DNA of 64,000 bases from Sipunculus nudus (lineage: Eukaryota > Annelida > Sipuncula > Golfingiida > Sipunculidae): NCBI GenBank assembly GCA_026874595.1, contig CM049307.1, positions 47,963,678 through 48,027,677 of the forward strand, given 5' to 3'. The notes beneath the pieces are model-generated. The model was not told where the DNA came from, did not search any database, and saw nothing but the letters and a program-made list of their open reading frames with translations. Both the position numbers and the translations under genes were made by a program. Shown piece by piece: positions 38,392 through 52,600 of the stretch; within the stretch, counting starts at the first letter, position 1; each line of letters opens with the position of its first letter.

Positions 38392-38426
38392 CCTGTCACA
38401 TGTAGGAATTACCCAATTAAACTCAG
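38392..38426 (+). other. STX8: Start of syntaxin-8 3' UTR, ending at a splice donor
   Basis: After the TGA stop the exon continues 35 bases to a strong donor, cag|gtgagt (38427-38432). The stop is only 35 bases from the junction, inside the roughly 50-base limit that normally avoids nonsense-mediated decay. If the donor is not used, the UTR simply reads on. Confidence 0.5.
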
Positions 38427-39147
38427 GTGAGTTTATTATCTCAACACAAAGTTAAAGCATGGATAGCATGGGCTGTCATCATTAGGTATTTTTCATTAGG
38501 AATGGAAGGTATATGAAACCTTTGTTATGAGACACCTAATGGAATGGCCAAAAGTGGTCTTAGCTTACAGGTGGTCTTACTAGACAGGTCAGTAATAACC
38601 AATGTGAATGCTTCTGGTTCACCAAAGGGTGGTCTTAATAGACAGGTGGTCTTTTAGACAGGTTCCACTGTACAACTTAATTCATTAAGATAAACTGCAC
38701 TGACTCATTATAGATTCAGGTGATCATTTTGGAGGATGTATGCATGTGTGTTTTACACATAAATGAAGTTTTGAATGTGAGCGGTACTGCATGAAGTAAA
38801 CTGTATTATCTGTCAGCTGTACATCTTTAATTTTCAATAATGATATCATGTTACAAGTATTGCAATTTTAAATGATGTTCTGTATAGCATAATGTTATTG
38901 CATTGAACTTGCATAATTTGATACCCAGTTGTTCAAGTTGCAAGCTTGAAGTCCCAGTAAAAAACTGTTATAATGATTACCCAATATATGTCAAAGTTAA
39001 ACTTATGTCTTACTCTTAACACATATGGATTTACACTAATAGTTGATCTTTGAGAGTGCTTGTGAAGATTCCTTGCATAATAAATAGATATTATACTATA
39101 TATTATACATCTGTCTGATCAGTAATACACATTTTCTCTTGTTTCAG
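38427..39147 (+). other. STX8: Candidate intron within the syntaxin-8 3' UTR
   Basis: It runs from gtgagt to the acceptor ctcttgtttcag. It contains a dispersed repeat (38528-38672) that also occurs in opposite orientation at 11745-11900. No coding potential is seen. Confidence 0.45.
38528..38672 (+). repeat. Dispersed repeat D, copy 2
   Basis: CAGGTGGTCTTACTAGACAG, GTCAGTAA and TGAATGCTTCTGGTTC align with the - strand of 11745-11900. It lies in the candidate 3' UTR intron of syntaxin-8. Confidence 0.65.
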
Positions 39148-39465
39148 ATCTGGTGTGTGGTGTTATGTCCACATGAAGATGATATTATTGTGCTGTTATA
39201 TTACAAAACAGTTGTTTTGTAAAGAAAGCATTTAAATTAAAGGCAGAGACCGAGGAGGATGTGAAATTAACATATGATGTGTTAAACTTGGCTCTTTTAA
39301 ATACTAGAATAAATAGGTTAAGTATTTATGTTTTAGTAATAGAAGCAGGGAAAGGTTACACTTGACAGACATGAGCACTCAATAGAAATAATGAATACAT
39401 GCTAACATACAAAGGTAAATAGGTTAATTGGACATGTTATAAGGTAATATATATCTCTCAATAAA
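39148..39465 (+). other. STX8: Candidate terminal non-coding exon of syntaxin-8
   Basis: It starts after a pyrimidine-rich acceptor. Two AATAAA signals lie downstream at 39308-39313 and 39460-39465; the end given is the second. Which site is used cannot be told from sequence. Confidence 0.4.
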
Positions 39466-40069
39466 AAAAAGGGTTTTACATTATCTGTATAATATAAACC
39501 CAATATTCCCTGGATGGGTAAAATGATAAATATAAAATTATACCGAGATAAAAGGTTGAGTCCTTTTGCCCCACCCCCACTCAGAAACTCGCATTATTTT
39601 GATTTTGAGACCACTAGTGCCAAAAATTATCAGAGTTAAAGGCCTCATCACAAATATCATTGAAGGGGTTAAGAATATGTCATTTAGGCATGACCTGGTA
39701 AATAGATAAATGGTTAATTTTCACATTTTTAATCACAATTTGGTGTTTTTCTGTACAAATATGGTTATGGTATCACTGCTTTGCTGTTTTAATCAACAGT
39801 GTTTATCTCGGCCAAAGGACTAGACTTGATCAAGCGGATTTGGCATACATTACCACCAGTGTTAAATCAATTTAATCTACCAAGTTTTGGGCTATTTTTA
39901 TAGTTCTTTTACCTACTGTTATTGTTTTCTATCAGTCCCTGAAACTCCAAATTGTCTGAGTGTCATTACGCACAGTTGACTACCGGTAGATTTATAAGTC
40001 ACCACACCCCTTGTTAGACATAGGTTAAATTAGGGAAAAAGTTTGTGTAAGGATAGGTCAGTCCATGGC

Positions 40070-40117
40070 CTGTTGGTTACACTGTCAGTTGAACTGTTGG
40101 TTACACTGTCAGTTGAA
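40070..40117. repeat. Perfect 24-bp tandem duplication
   Basis: CTGTTGGTTACACTGTCAGT plus TGAA occurs twice without change. Confidence 0.9.
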
Positions 40118-41909
40118 CAAGGATGAAGGTGACAGTCTGTTGAGAATGATAAGATATACTAGTGGTATACCAATAATTTTGACATGCAACCTTTGACATC
40201 CAGCTTTTAGTGTGTATTCAAAATGGCAGCCCCCATGAGCTGTTTCGAGAATCTGGTGGAAATAAACATTTCAGGGTTTGATACGGTGCAGAATGCAACA
40301 CAAAGTACGCAGAGGACAGCATCCAGACTAGAATCTATCTGCAGAAATAGGTGGATGGTAATGGGACGAGTGTCTTCAAAGTTGAGAGCGGTGTAACCTT
40401 TTTGGACCATGCCAAAATCCTCAAATTATTATAGGAAGACTTCTTGGTTTCAGGTTTATAAGTACTGGGTTAAGAATAATTGAGAAATTACAGAATGTAA
40501 TCAAGAGCTGAGAGCAAATCCCTGAGGTTTTACGAAAATTTCACTGTTTTTGCCTTTAAAGGCACTGCTAGTGATTGAATCAGAGGCCTTCAGCTGAGAT
40601 GACCATTGCCTTGACCACCGTTACATCCTATACCCCATGAAACTGAAGCTGCATAAATATTGATGAGAGGTGTGTGCTTGTCACAGGTTATTGATGAAGC
40701 ATTAAGGGAGAGATTATTGCAACCCAGAGGTGATACATAATTCTGTGAGTGTGAAGCAACAATTGATGTAGGCTGACCTGTGATTAGGACATTACCCTGT
40801 CATAATGGTTCCAGCACCGGGATCCCGGAGGACTCGCCGTAAAGTGGCAGGTCTGTGCCGGACCCCGAGAGCCAAACGTTTGGTCAATATGTAATTAAGT
40901 TGGTGAAATTCTGGTCTGCACTGTCTAAATCAATTTGTTAGTTTTAATAGGCGAGTTTTGATTAGGTTGTGTTTGTATTCCATATCTGTGACATTGGTGG
41001 ATTTGTGGAAATTACACCCATTAAGCATTGTATTTAGTTTTATATTAGTAAAATAAAACTTGATAATACTGACTGGAAGTCTGATTGTGGTTTAGTAAGT
41101 ATTGACAGTTCTGAATCGGCGAAAACTACGGACTGGTATCTCATAACAGAATGAGAAATACGCAGGTTCACATGGCTTATTAGTTAGTATGGGTATTAAA
41201 AGAGTTTATGTTTATGGATGAACATAGCCTCATGAATACCATGAATATAACCAGTAATTGGATAGATTGTCAATAAGACATACCAAGATAGCTGATATTT
41301 CTAATGGTCAATGTAGCAAAGGAGGTCATTCTGTAACCTTGCTGTAACTGATTATTGAGATAATTGACCAGTGATAAATCACTGCCTCTTATCTGCATGT
41401 TTGTATATACATGTATGTACTTATTCAGAGCACATCTTTTAAATCATAATGTTATGATCTGCATGTATTATTCACGCAGGTTTTCAGCATGTCTCTCAAC
41501 ATGAGCCATTTTATCATTTTAAGTCGGTATGGGGAAACTTCAGATATGTCGCAATGTGGTTTCATGTCATTGTGATTAATGTAAATATGCATTTATTTGT
41601 AAGAATTTACTATATCATTGTTGATTGACTTGGTGTATGTGAAATATTAAATGTTCTTTGTTTCACAGAGGGTTACTGAATTGGTTATAGTCATGCATAA
41701 CTGTGAAGGTTGTCTAAAAATACTTGAAATTCTGCGCACCGTTTTGGCTACATTGTTTTACATACATATTTGAACATCATATGTTTAAAAGAATATTATG
41801 TTCTTAACTTAATGTGTGTTTGGGCAGGGTTTTTATATATCATGTATGCCCACGAATTTTGCAGTTTTCGTTTCCAGGCTGAGTTTTGTGTATAATATGT
41901 CTGCAAAAG

Positions 41910-41912
<3 letters not shown>

Positions 41913-41941
<29 letters not shown>
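41913..41941. repeat. 29-base G homopolymer
   Basis: Uninterrupted G run in the intergenic region. Its true length is uncertain because such runs are hard to sequence. Confidence 0.8.
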
Positions 41942-44285
41942 TATGGCAATGCTATTAAATAAAACTATGACTTTTATAAAAACAAGTTTTGTTATGGTAT
42001 AATCTATACACGGTCTGCGTCTGCTCTCTCTCTCCTTGTGTGACGAGGGGGTCAGCTGCTGCAGTTGTGTAGGACTTTGAAAACACACAACAGAAATAAG
42101 TATGTACATAATTTATTCTAAAAGTTAACAAATATTACATCACATTTAATAATACATTTAGTCAGCTACCACTAGTGACTATATAGAGAACTATGCACGT
42201 TGACATGCTTTCTGTAAATAAACTTGGCATATACAGAAACAAACACGCAAAAATACCAATTGCGATAATACTTATTTAATATGAGATTACCTTGGTATAT
42301 CCAACCCTTTATTGCTGATATTCTTGTTTTTAAACTTTTATCAACTAACAACCCAGAAAACTTGAGCATACGTAATGCACACTTTTAAATATACTTAATA
42401 AATATATGTATTGCTCTTGTGACAATAACTATTGCTAGCTGCAACGTACTTGAAAGTATATAGATTAATACACATCAGATTAATGGAGCCTTGATTGGGA
42501 CGGAAGAGTCAAATATGCTTTGTTTTATGCCACATACCTTAATTTTGTACTGATCTTTTATAACAATGTGTTGGAGAGGAAAAAAATCAGTTTGCGCTTT
42601 GCGTGAAATAGTGACATGCGATAACCTGAAGAATATATGGAAATAGTTAATAAAAAAATCATCGTATAATTGAAATTCGCAAGATTTTATATAAAGTTTG
42701 GTTGGGGTACCTTCGCAAGTACTTTAATTTGACTTCAAGATCAGTTTCAGATATATGATATACCCATAAATTCTCCTAACCGGAGAGATTTCTTAATGAT
42801 TAGATATATTGCCATGCACTATATTCTCTACTTTGACTAGGAAAAACGGATCTTCATCTTTGAAAACGCCCATATTACGTCAGTATATATAAAAAATTGA
42901 TATGTCGCGAAAAATGCCCCAACCGTATTTTTTTGTGTGTTTTGACTTGCGCATTTGATCATCACGTGATATGCAAATGTAAGGTATCATCCATTGATAG
43001 AAAGGTCAGTATTGCAACAGGACTTTTTTTAAGAAGATTCTACAACCAAAAAGCAGTGATTCTCTTGAAACGGAGAGCATTGGGTCCGATATAAGCACTG
43101 GCGGCCATTGCCACTAAAAGGCCTACTATTAATTACAATTTAAGTTAGATTTAAGTATCTGGCTTCTTCTACAAAATATGACGGAACTCTTTAATAACTC
43201 GCACTGATACAACTACAATATCACATTCTATACACATAATTTAAATATAAACATAAATTCATTGTATATATTCACATCTCTCTTGTATTCCCATCATAAA
43301 AATCGTCTTAACAGACCTTATAAGATGGGGCAAAAATCACTCCACATTCTTAGTTACAAAAAGCGCCATCAGAGGGCAACACCTCCGATGTCTTCCCAAA
43401 TATTTGGACTTCAAATATTAAATAATCCTGAAAATCTATTCATCAACTGCAAATATATTATAAACAAAAACTTGTCAACATCCAGCCTGTATGCGTTGCT
43501 GGTAAAACACACACATATATATACACACATATATAAATTAGTTAATACACCTTTGCATTATCTGAACTATAATCTTTACTATAATCTATATTCACAGATT
43601 AAAGGGACCATATTCATTGAATGGAAATTATATCATGTACCGTATTATCAGTATGCTCACCTGAATACAATTAATTCGATCGAGTATTCTTTAAAAATCA
43701 CTAGAATGAATAACTATAGTTGAAAATTTGTGTGAAGACATGGTTTCAGAAAATGGGTTCTTAGTCTTACACCAATAGCCTTCCATAGGTTATCTGAAAT
43801 GTTAATGTTGAAAATTCTCTGTTTACCCTATTCTGCAGTTTCATCTATTAATATCAAACTTAATTCTTCCCGATTTGAAAGGATCCCTTTTATATAAAAG
43901 TAACCCTATATATATAGATACGCCACTAAATATCTTAATATGATATACATGTGTGTGTTTTGCGCGTGAATAATCGGTTAAGACTGTAATTGCGCCATCT
44001 GTAAATGTCAAACATCATTTCCATACAAAAGAGTTGCAGTAGACATCAACAAATGATTTTGTGTATTATTAAGAATGAATGCCACATATGACGTACACCA
44101 TCAACACTTAAAACAGTTCCAGATACAAGGGTTCGGCAAGAAACGTGGAAGAAGTAACTGTCGGGTGCTCTTCATTAGTTCCATCTAGCGGCAAGATCAC
44201 TAGTAGTATAACAATCGGGTCATGACGCAAGTTCCTGTTGGAAAATTACCAGCCTCGATTTCATGCAGTCACCATGACGACCGTC

Positions 44286-44608
44286 CTAATATTTCTTGCA
44301 TTTGCCCTGCTGTTCGTACTTCCGGAATCTACGCAAGCGCCTTGACCACTCGTCCTTCCACCGAATGACAATACTGCTTCTGTTCAGTTCCACGCCGGCC
44401 CCTTTGCTTTTATGAGAGCTTATTATCAAGTACCTTCTGCCGAGCCTGATTTTGGGACACTTGCAGGTAATGTCGGCAGAAAGCACCCAGAACGTAAACT
44501 CGCCGCGGCGGAGTCTCTTGGGCCCGCGCTTGTAAACTTGCAGAATGTTTGCGGTAAATTTGACCCAGTTATCCACCGTCTCCCGGGAAACCACTTGGAT
44601 CTGAAGAA
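44286..44608 (-). CDS. NTN1: Netrin, terminal coding exon (NTR/C345C domain)
   Basis: Netrins are secreted, laminin-related axon-guidance and adhesion ligands of the DCC/neogenin and UNC5 receptors. This exon supplies most of the C-terminal NTR/C345C module, which binds heparin and matrix. It starts after the acceptor tttgcatttcag; its first two bases complete a phase-1 codon. Recognisable landmarks, in order, are WVKFTANILQVYKRG, the double-arginine strand RLRRGE, DITCKCPKIRLGRRYLII, the tryptophan motif IVIRWKDEWSRRLRRF, and a basic end GKCKKY followed by TAG (44286-44288). The paired cysteines CKC and the final C match the netrin pattern. Length and order agree with vertebrate netrin-1. 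The gene reads right to left, with introns at 44609-45361 and beyond. Confidence 0.96.
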
Positions 44609-45361
44609 CTGAAATGCAAAGAATATAAAAATTAGCCGACACTTACAGATATTAAGTGAATTCTGGTTTATAGGTTTATGTACATATAGGATTTATACTT
44701 AACTCCTTAAATATTAAATTTAAAAAATTCAAAAAGTATATCATAATATTAGGAGATCTGAATAAAACTGGCGTTATGGAAAAAGGATAAATCTTACTCG
44801 TGTTACCCGTCTCACAGATCTTTTAATATAAAAGGTGGACCTAAAGCCAAATATGGTTTTAGACTAAGTGGATTAGATGTATGCCCTCAAGAGGAAGCGA
44901 ATCTTTTCAATAGTGTGTTCTAGCCAAATCCTGGTGAACAGAATGTTATACAGAGTAACACAGAATCTACAGATTAATGAAATCTCATTTCTAAATTAAC
45001 TACCAATTTTTACATTAGTCTTGAACACATACGACCCAACGGGTGTCGGGTCGGGGTAAAATCAGTTTGTAAACAGAGAATCTCTTTGGAAGTGGGCTGC
45101 ACTATGGTTTTTCAATCAAAGGTGAATTTTGGCAAATTACTCATTTGCAACTCCGTGAGAAATGAAACTCTCGACTGCTGTTCTAGTGATAGACCCTATG
45201 ACAAATTACAAACTTTCGGGCAAGTTTTTAGTTGGAATGATTCTTAAATCGGCATGGGATTCCTCTCGCTAAATACAAGTGAATGTTAGTAAATACGTTT
45301 ATAAAAAATCGCAACCTGAAATGTTGTGATTATTGTGTTTATTATCCTGTGGAAGACTTAC
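44609..45361 (-). other. NTN1: Netrin intron between the two NTR exons
   Basis: About 750 bp with canonical GT-AG ends. No other feature seen. Confidence 0.85.
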
Positions 45362-45430
45362 CTAAGTCGCGCTTGCAATATTTTCTGACCTTGACCTTGC
45401 GACTTCTGGCCTTGCATTTTCCACACGGTG
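45362..45430 (-). CDS. NTN1: Netrin, exon starting the NTR/C345C domain
   Basis: This 69-base exon is flanked by a good acceptor (gtttcctttag) and a consensus donor (GTAAGT). It reads PCGKCKARSRKVKVRKYCKR, then DL, and matches the start of the vertebrate netrin NTR module ([20 protein letters not shown] as I recall it). The three cysteines are at the expected places. It is phase 1 at both ends, so it joins the terminal exon in frame. Confidence 0.93.
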   Translation of the reverse strand, partial: HRVENARPEVARSRSENIASAT

Positions 45431-46238
45431 CTAAAGGAAACAAAATGTATACATTTATTTCAACATGCATTCATAATACACTCATAAGAATAATATATAC
45501 ATGCACAATAATCATATTGAAATATGCTAAATGCAACCTATGGGAATTTTATTTTTTTTAACTATACAAAATAAAAGTCATGGAGGTGTTCTTCAATGGA
45601 AACATATCCTAGTTTCTTTTTATTGAAATTGTGCTAATAAAAGCAGTTTAAGTGTTATTTTAAGTAAACATATGTTAAATGTAATTAAGAACATCCTTAC
45701 ATCTTCAGAAACATGAGCTAAACTTAAACCATTAGGTGTACTGGAATTTTTTTTCTAACGAAACCTGGTAAATGTAATTTTTACACTCACGTACTTTCGT
45801 GTCACGGTGACTTAAACCGGAAATAAAAGAGGTCTGTAAAGTATTCAAAGGATTTCTTTTAGAGAGCCCGCACATCTTTAAGGATACAATGGCCACTTAA
45901 TTCGTCATAAATATTCACTCATTCATATTCATGACTCGAGATTGGCATTCATCCTTCTTAAAACTTGGTACTTAGACGCACATTTTCTGTATTAACGCTC
46001 ACGCGCAGACCTTGATCGTCTTTACGAGTAATTGGGCTTGTGGCCAAATCAAAGGATCGTGTACTTCAAAAGCTAAATAACGTCTGCAAGCCCAGGTGTT
46101 TCATGCGTGCCTGATGAAACTCTTTCGGTCTTCACCATGGCCAACTTCAAGTGTGTGGTTTTAGAGTGATGGCAGGGGCTGTTGACCCCGTGACCTCAGT
46201 ACCGGAAGTTCAGAACCTCCAGCCGCATGCGCACTTAC
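45431..46238 (-). other. NTN1: Netrin intron
   Basis: About 810 bp between the 39-base linker exon and the first NTR exon, with GT-AG ends. Nothing else is supported in it. Confidence 0.8.
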
Positions 46239-46277
46239 CTGGAGTCCCAGGACCTTGTGGAGGTTCGCTCGGAATTT
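46239..46277 (-). CDS. NTN1: Netrin, 39-base linker exon
   Basis: This micro-exon encodes IPSEPPQGPGTP, a proline-rich linker between the third EGF repeat and the NTR module. Vertebrate netrin-1 has a similar IPVAPP stretch there. Acceptor gctttttgcag and donor GTAAGT are both strong, and both junctions are phase 1. It can be spliced either directly to the EGF exon or after the 60-base exon upstream. Confidence 0.88.
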
Positions 46278-48413
46278 CTGCAAAAAGCACAACGAGAACA
46301 AATATTAGACATTTGCTACTGTCTTACCTGTGTGGGTCAACATATGACCACGTTTTAACCTAAAATAATGCTAAATATCATATCCTTACTGCAGTGTGAA
46401 CTTTTTCAATCATGAACTGTTTCTGGAAATATATCTGTCTTGGTAACATTTTCTGTGAGCTTATTATCCATATATCAAATCGCTGAAGCCTAACTGTATT
46501 ACAAAGTGTGGTTGTGCATTTTATTTGGTTGTATTGTTTTATATAATTATTGTTATTTGTTGAACTGTTTGAATTAATATGAATTATTACTGAATATAAC
46601 TAGCTTTGTTAACAGCAGTACCTAGCTGCTGAAGTTGGATTGTAGCTAGCATTGTTATTTGCTGCGTTCAATTTTTGCGGGAGTCCGCATGGACATTCAT
46701 CTTATAACGCGGCTTGGGGAAGTGTACCGAATTTTATGTGGAGCTTGGGCACACACGCAGTGACATGGACATAAAATCAGCCATGAAACTGTGTAGTGCT
46801 CGTCTCAATTAACAGCAAGGCAGCATGCGCTGCAAATCATTGCCAATGTTATCGCCCGCCGTAAAGTTCACAGAGAAAGAGAATAACGATTCCATAAGGC
46901 AAATAGCATGATAAAGATGACATGTTAAACGGCAGTCTCTGGGCTGGAGCTGTGAAATGGAAAACTGGTCCCTCTTTATCACCGGCTGTACCGACAGTGT
47001 GTGGCTTCAGGGGCCTGGTTTTATCTCCCTTTGATCAGGCACATATGGCACAGGGAGCTTTACACCTTTAGCAAGTGTCAAACAAGTGGCCTCAGAACGT
47101 GACCCCCTCTCCCGCCCCGTATTCCTCAATTGGTTATGTCTGGTCCGCGTTGACATTCTTGCATCACCACTCAATATGTGACACGATAACCGGGTCACAG
47201 ATAATGTGTTCATTCCGATAAATAGATAACTAGACGCGTATCTAGTATAGACTGGGGACAATATGTTGTGCACGAGCTAAAGCGTTCAGGTCTACCACTG
47301 TATATAATAGTAAAGGTATACCTTCTGTAGCAATTGCATAAGATTAAAACCTATCTGGGACTACGAATATATACTTACATAAAACAGTGTTAACGTACAT
47401 CAGTACTGCATATATAGTCTAATATATAGCCGCCACACACATATACATGTGCGCACAGAAGTTATTGTCCTGAATACTATTGACTTAACAATTTTCTTTT
47501 TGAGATAATCACGAGTCTAGGAAACTGAGGATATTAGACAGTAGGTCGTTTGGATTGCGCGAATAAACAAAGAAATTGAATGTGAAAGGAGTGAAGAAGT
47601 TAGAATTTTATCTTATTCTAAAGTACACAATCCCCACAACAAAGGATTAAGCAGTGTTAAAAACTTAACGAGAACTACTGTTGTATTTTTATGTTTCACT
47701 GAAATAGGAGGTTAAAGAAGTGAATGTGATTCCTGCCATATCAATATAACATTTACGAACATTATCATATACAGTACACTATCCTAGTGCGCAAAAAAGG
47801 ACGTTAGCTTAAGAACTACTGGTAGCTTTGTCATACTCCACCAAAATATAACATGCAGGATAAGGAAGTACTTGGGATTGTGTTGTGTAATCTGTGCATG
47901 CTTAATGTCGTGTAAATGAACAAAAAAAATTACTAATGTTTATTTTGTGTGTTATTGGTGTAATGATTCATCTATATATTACTAAAAGAGGACACAACTG
48001 ACACAACTTTCTTTAGTTTCGAAGAAACTGAAAATTCCAAATATGCTGACTCATTATGTTTTGCATTACCATATACCTCTTTATATAAACTTGCACCATT
48101 AAAACATAAAAATCTGTAAATCTTAAATACACCTTCACATATACATAAAAAGGTACAGAACATATTATATAAAATACTGTATGGTTTTATTTAACCTGTT
48201 GGCTTTGAGTAACCTTTTATAAATACATACACATATACAATATTGTACTTACGTATTTATCCAAAATGAAGGCATGATTGTTAAATCTAAAAATATATAT
48301 ATACCCAACACCACATGTATATAATATACAATATATAATATAAAACTATACAGAGAAGAAGAAACAGTATACAGAACAGATGAAGAGAAACTGCAGAAGA
48401 GGTTGAAACTAAC
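46278..48413 (-). other. NTN1: Netrin intron with a CpG-rich middle
   Basis: About 2.1 kb with GT-AG ends. The part at 46660-47270 is CpG-rich, of high complexity and without a convincing reading frame. It may be regulatory; this is inference only. Confidence 0.7.
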
Positions 48414-48473
48414 TTGTTGGCACAGGACCAAAGGGATTATTCGTATTTGTAGATTTTGGTTTCTCACTAACTT
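48414..48473 (-). CDS. NTN1: Netrin, 60-base linker exon, possibly a cassette
   Basis: An open phase 1-1 segment has an excellent acceptor (a long pyrimidine run ending in cttttgcag) and an acceptable donor (GTTAGT). It reads VSEKPKSTNTNNPFGPVPT, a Ser/Thr/Asn/Pro-rich linker. I recall no counterpart in vertebrate netrin-1, so support rests on splice sites, phase and position. Because it is symmetric it may be included optionally. Confidence 0.72.
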
Positions 48474-49631
<1,158 letters not shown>

Positions 49632-52600
49632 TCACTAAAATATAAATGCTGTCTGAAGTATTAACAGTATATGCAAGGTTCCTTAAACCACAGCCATCTA
49701 ACACAATTTGCCGGGGGGTTGATATGATATTAAAAAAGGCTCAAAACGCCTTCAGATCCGCTCAAAACATTTCGTAGCGCCCCACTTCAATTATAGTTTC
49801 CCCTTTTAATGTAAGTACTATAGTTGAAACGAAGTACTGTTTTAAAATTTGTGGCATTTTGAACGGATAATCGTAAAAGTTAAGATGAACTTGTTGAACT
49901 TGTTGTAAAGAAATTGCTTATGGTATATACACAACGCTTGCTACACTGTTCATTCTTAAATTGTTGAACAAGGGCAGCATGCACATGGAATATTGAAAAT
50001 GTACCAAGCGAGTCCTTGGTTACAAAAAAATCCTGACAAACATTCATTAATCTAAACTTACAGATATATCTATATTATAAGCAACTATAGAGCTTTAATT
50101 TCTAAAACTATAAGCAATATATGTTTCTTCTTACAAGTTCAACCATGCATCATAATTTTTCCATCATAAAACTTCTCACATTTCTTTTTTGATATAACCT
50201 TTACAAGTCTTTGTATTTTGATCCCACAATGCCATGCAATGTATTGATACCACATATATGGGTAATACGGCAATAAACGTATAAATTCATAATTTTCCTG
50301 ACTTTTCATATATTCTCTTATTCATCCTGACTATGAATCATAAATTCCTTGACACTTTCTGATGTGTCGCCTTCCCCATACAGACGGTATCTCTTCTTTG
50401 AACTATTTGGCGCTCATCCTCTTGACTGGAGTGTAACGGCAATATTTACCTCCGGTAGTTTATGAGGCGTTTTTGCATATTTGGATGCAACACCTGCCTG
50501 GGTAACAGAACTACGTATATTGTACTTGAACATGCCCGGAACGACACTAGGACAACACTTGGGTTACCTCAAAGGCGGGGTAACAAGCCCTTTTGTAAGC
50601 CACCTTTTATTCATTGTATTGTAATAATACTTAAATCGAGGGTCCCAAGCTTATAATATCATGTCATATATGTTTGCGGTGCCACCATTATCGGTGAAAA
50701 TTCCATCAACACCGGGCAGATTGCATGTACATAAAATCAGTTGCCCCGGCTAGGGGGTGTCCTTTTCAATCCACTTTCAATTTCAACCTTTCGAGTGTGG
50801 CCTGCCAAATATCCTCTGTAATTAGAGAAGAGAATAGCAAATACGCTTTGTCAGGCCGGCTCCCGCGCGTGTTTGCACCGGTGAAAACCTACAGAGCATG
50901 TTGCAAAGGTACCAAATATTTAGTCACAATGATCTGTAGCCCGTTTTGAGACGTTCTTCTACTGTTTACCCCATGATGAGCCAACAGACCAGAATACTTT
51001 CACACAAACGAGGGTTGGGTCTATGCTAGCTGTGAAAAAGAGAAACCCGCAGGATCTTAAGCCGGGGTTTACCCCGTCTCTTTGTTCCTGCTCAATGAAA
51101 CGTTGGCAACCGAGTTTCTTGCATACCAAGATTAATCTCAAACCAGCTGGACCTCCCAACTATATATACATTACATAAATCGTCATCATGCAGCCCCGGG
51201 TTATTTGACAAACCTGGTGGTCCTCCCTTGTCGATACAATCTCCTATTTAGGCCAATTTTTATTATTTTTCAGTTCACGCACCTTTTTACATACATTTGT
51301 TTAAATAAAAAAGAAATTCTACATATTCCTGTCACTCTCCTAGTTCCAATTTCACTGCATTGAGAACATAATGTAAATGGACTTAATTGATGGCTGGGTT
51401 CAGGGCGATTCAGTTCCACCGATAAAATAAACTTATACGTAAGAACGTTACCTGCTCCATTGCATGAAGAAATGTATATATTTTAATTGTACACAAGAAG
51501 GGCACAAGTCTACAGACCTGAAGAAATCAATTTCTGTTACTGATATGAAACTACTGCTGAGATTTCAGCTGAACTTTAAGACTCTTGTAACAGAGCTGCC
51601 ATAAGTGAATACGCTAATATTTATGACTTTAAAAGCATGATTATTAAACATAAATTACAGAATTGATGGTTAAAATGTTTGCTTTAAATTTTCCCGTCCT
51701 TTGACGGTTCAAACAATTAAAATAAAAAAATCCGTCCTCCGACTCTCAGCTCCTTCAAACAATGTTCCTATAAACCAAACATTTAAAAACACCTGGCCTT
51801 ATGTTTTGTCTATTGTCCTGACACTCGTCTACCTTGTTAAGTTCTGCTATCATTACATTGTGATGGTAAACCGCAGGTGCAACGAGTGGTTGACAGTTTT
51901 GTACGCTACATCGAATATCAATAATTACAATAGCTAAGAATACGCAAAACCTTGTTGATTCAAGAGGGTGCAAATATCAGGTGTGTTTGCAAGTTTGGAT
52001 AGTGATGCATTCAAAGAAGTTTGGATATCTGTACCTCCGGGCTTTACACTTGGTCTTAAATGCGCGAATATATACATAGTGGACCTCCCGATTGCGGAAA
52101 TAGGAGCGCCATACTTTTTGTCCCCAAAGTTTTCGAGTGTAAGGTCTAGCTACATGAAATATTTGATAGGGGGTGCATTTCTAAAGGGCCACAGCTACAG
52201 ATGAGTGTAAATGTTTGGTGGCGTCAACAACTGAATGAAACAGTTTGGTCGTTTATATGGGAAGCTCCGGTGATACATTATATTGCTATGACTGATATAC
52301 CGAGAATATCTGATATCCGTATGTCAATCACGTGGTGTCAGGACCACTAAATCAATTCACTTTATCAGTTGAACGTCTTCACTGTTTTCCTTAATACACA
52401 AGCAACGTACTGTAAATTAATGTGCAACTGACACACCTAAATTAAAACTTTTGGTTATCAAATTACCTCATTACTATGTGAAATATTTCTTGCTATAGCT
52501 AAGACAAAGCAACTTATCTTCGTCTATTTACACATGAGATCTTGCTTGTTTCAAGACAACAGAAAATCAAGATACAAAAGATCAATACGGGTACATATGT

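Larger units (their letters stand above)
39466..44285. other. Space between convergent genes, including netrin 3' UTR
   Basis: This holds the netrin 3' UTR on the - strand and the spacer to syntaxin-8. Possible netrin AATAAA signals (tttatt on +) occur at about 42112 and 42307, among others, but none can be chosen. It also contains a 24-base duplication (40070-40117) and a G homopolymer (41913-41941). An AT-rich open frame at 43262-43723 (+) has no protein-like composition. Confidence 0.6.

Noticed and set aside
43262-43723. 153-codon open frame on + near the netrin 3' end
   Set aside because: Very AT-rich, Tyr/Asn/Ile-heavy, no domain; likely chance frame in UTR or intergenic DNA.
47007-47273. 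Extra netrin exon on -
   Set aside because: The frame has no netrin similarity, and the phase 1-1 exon chain is already complete across this interval.
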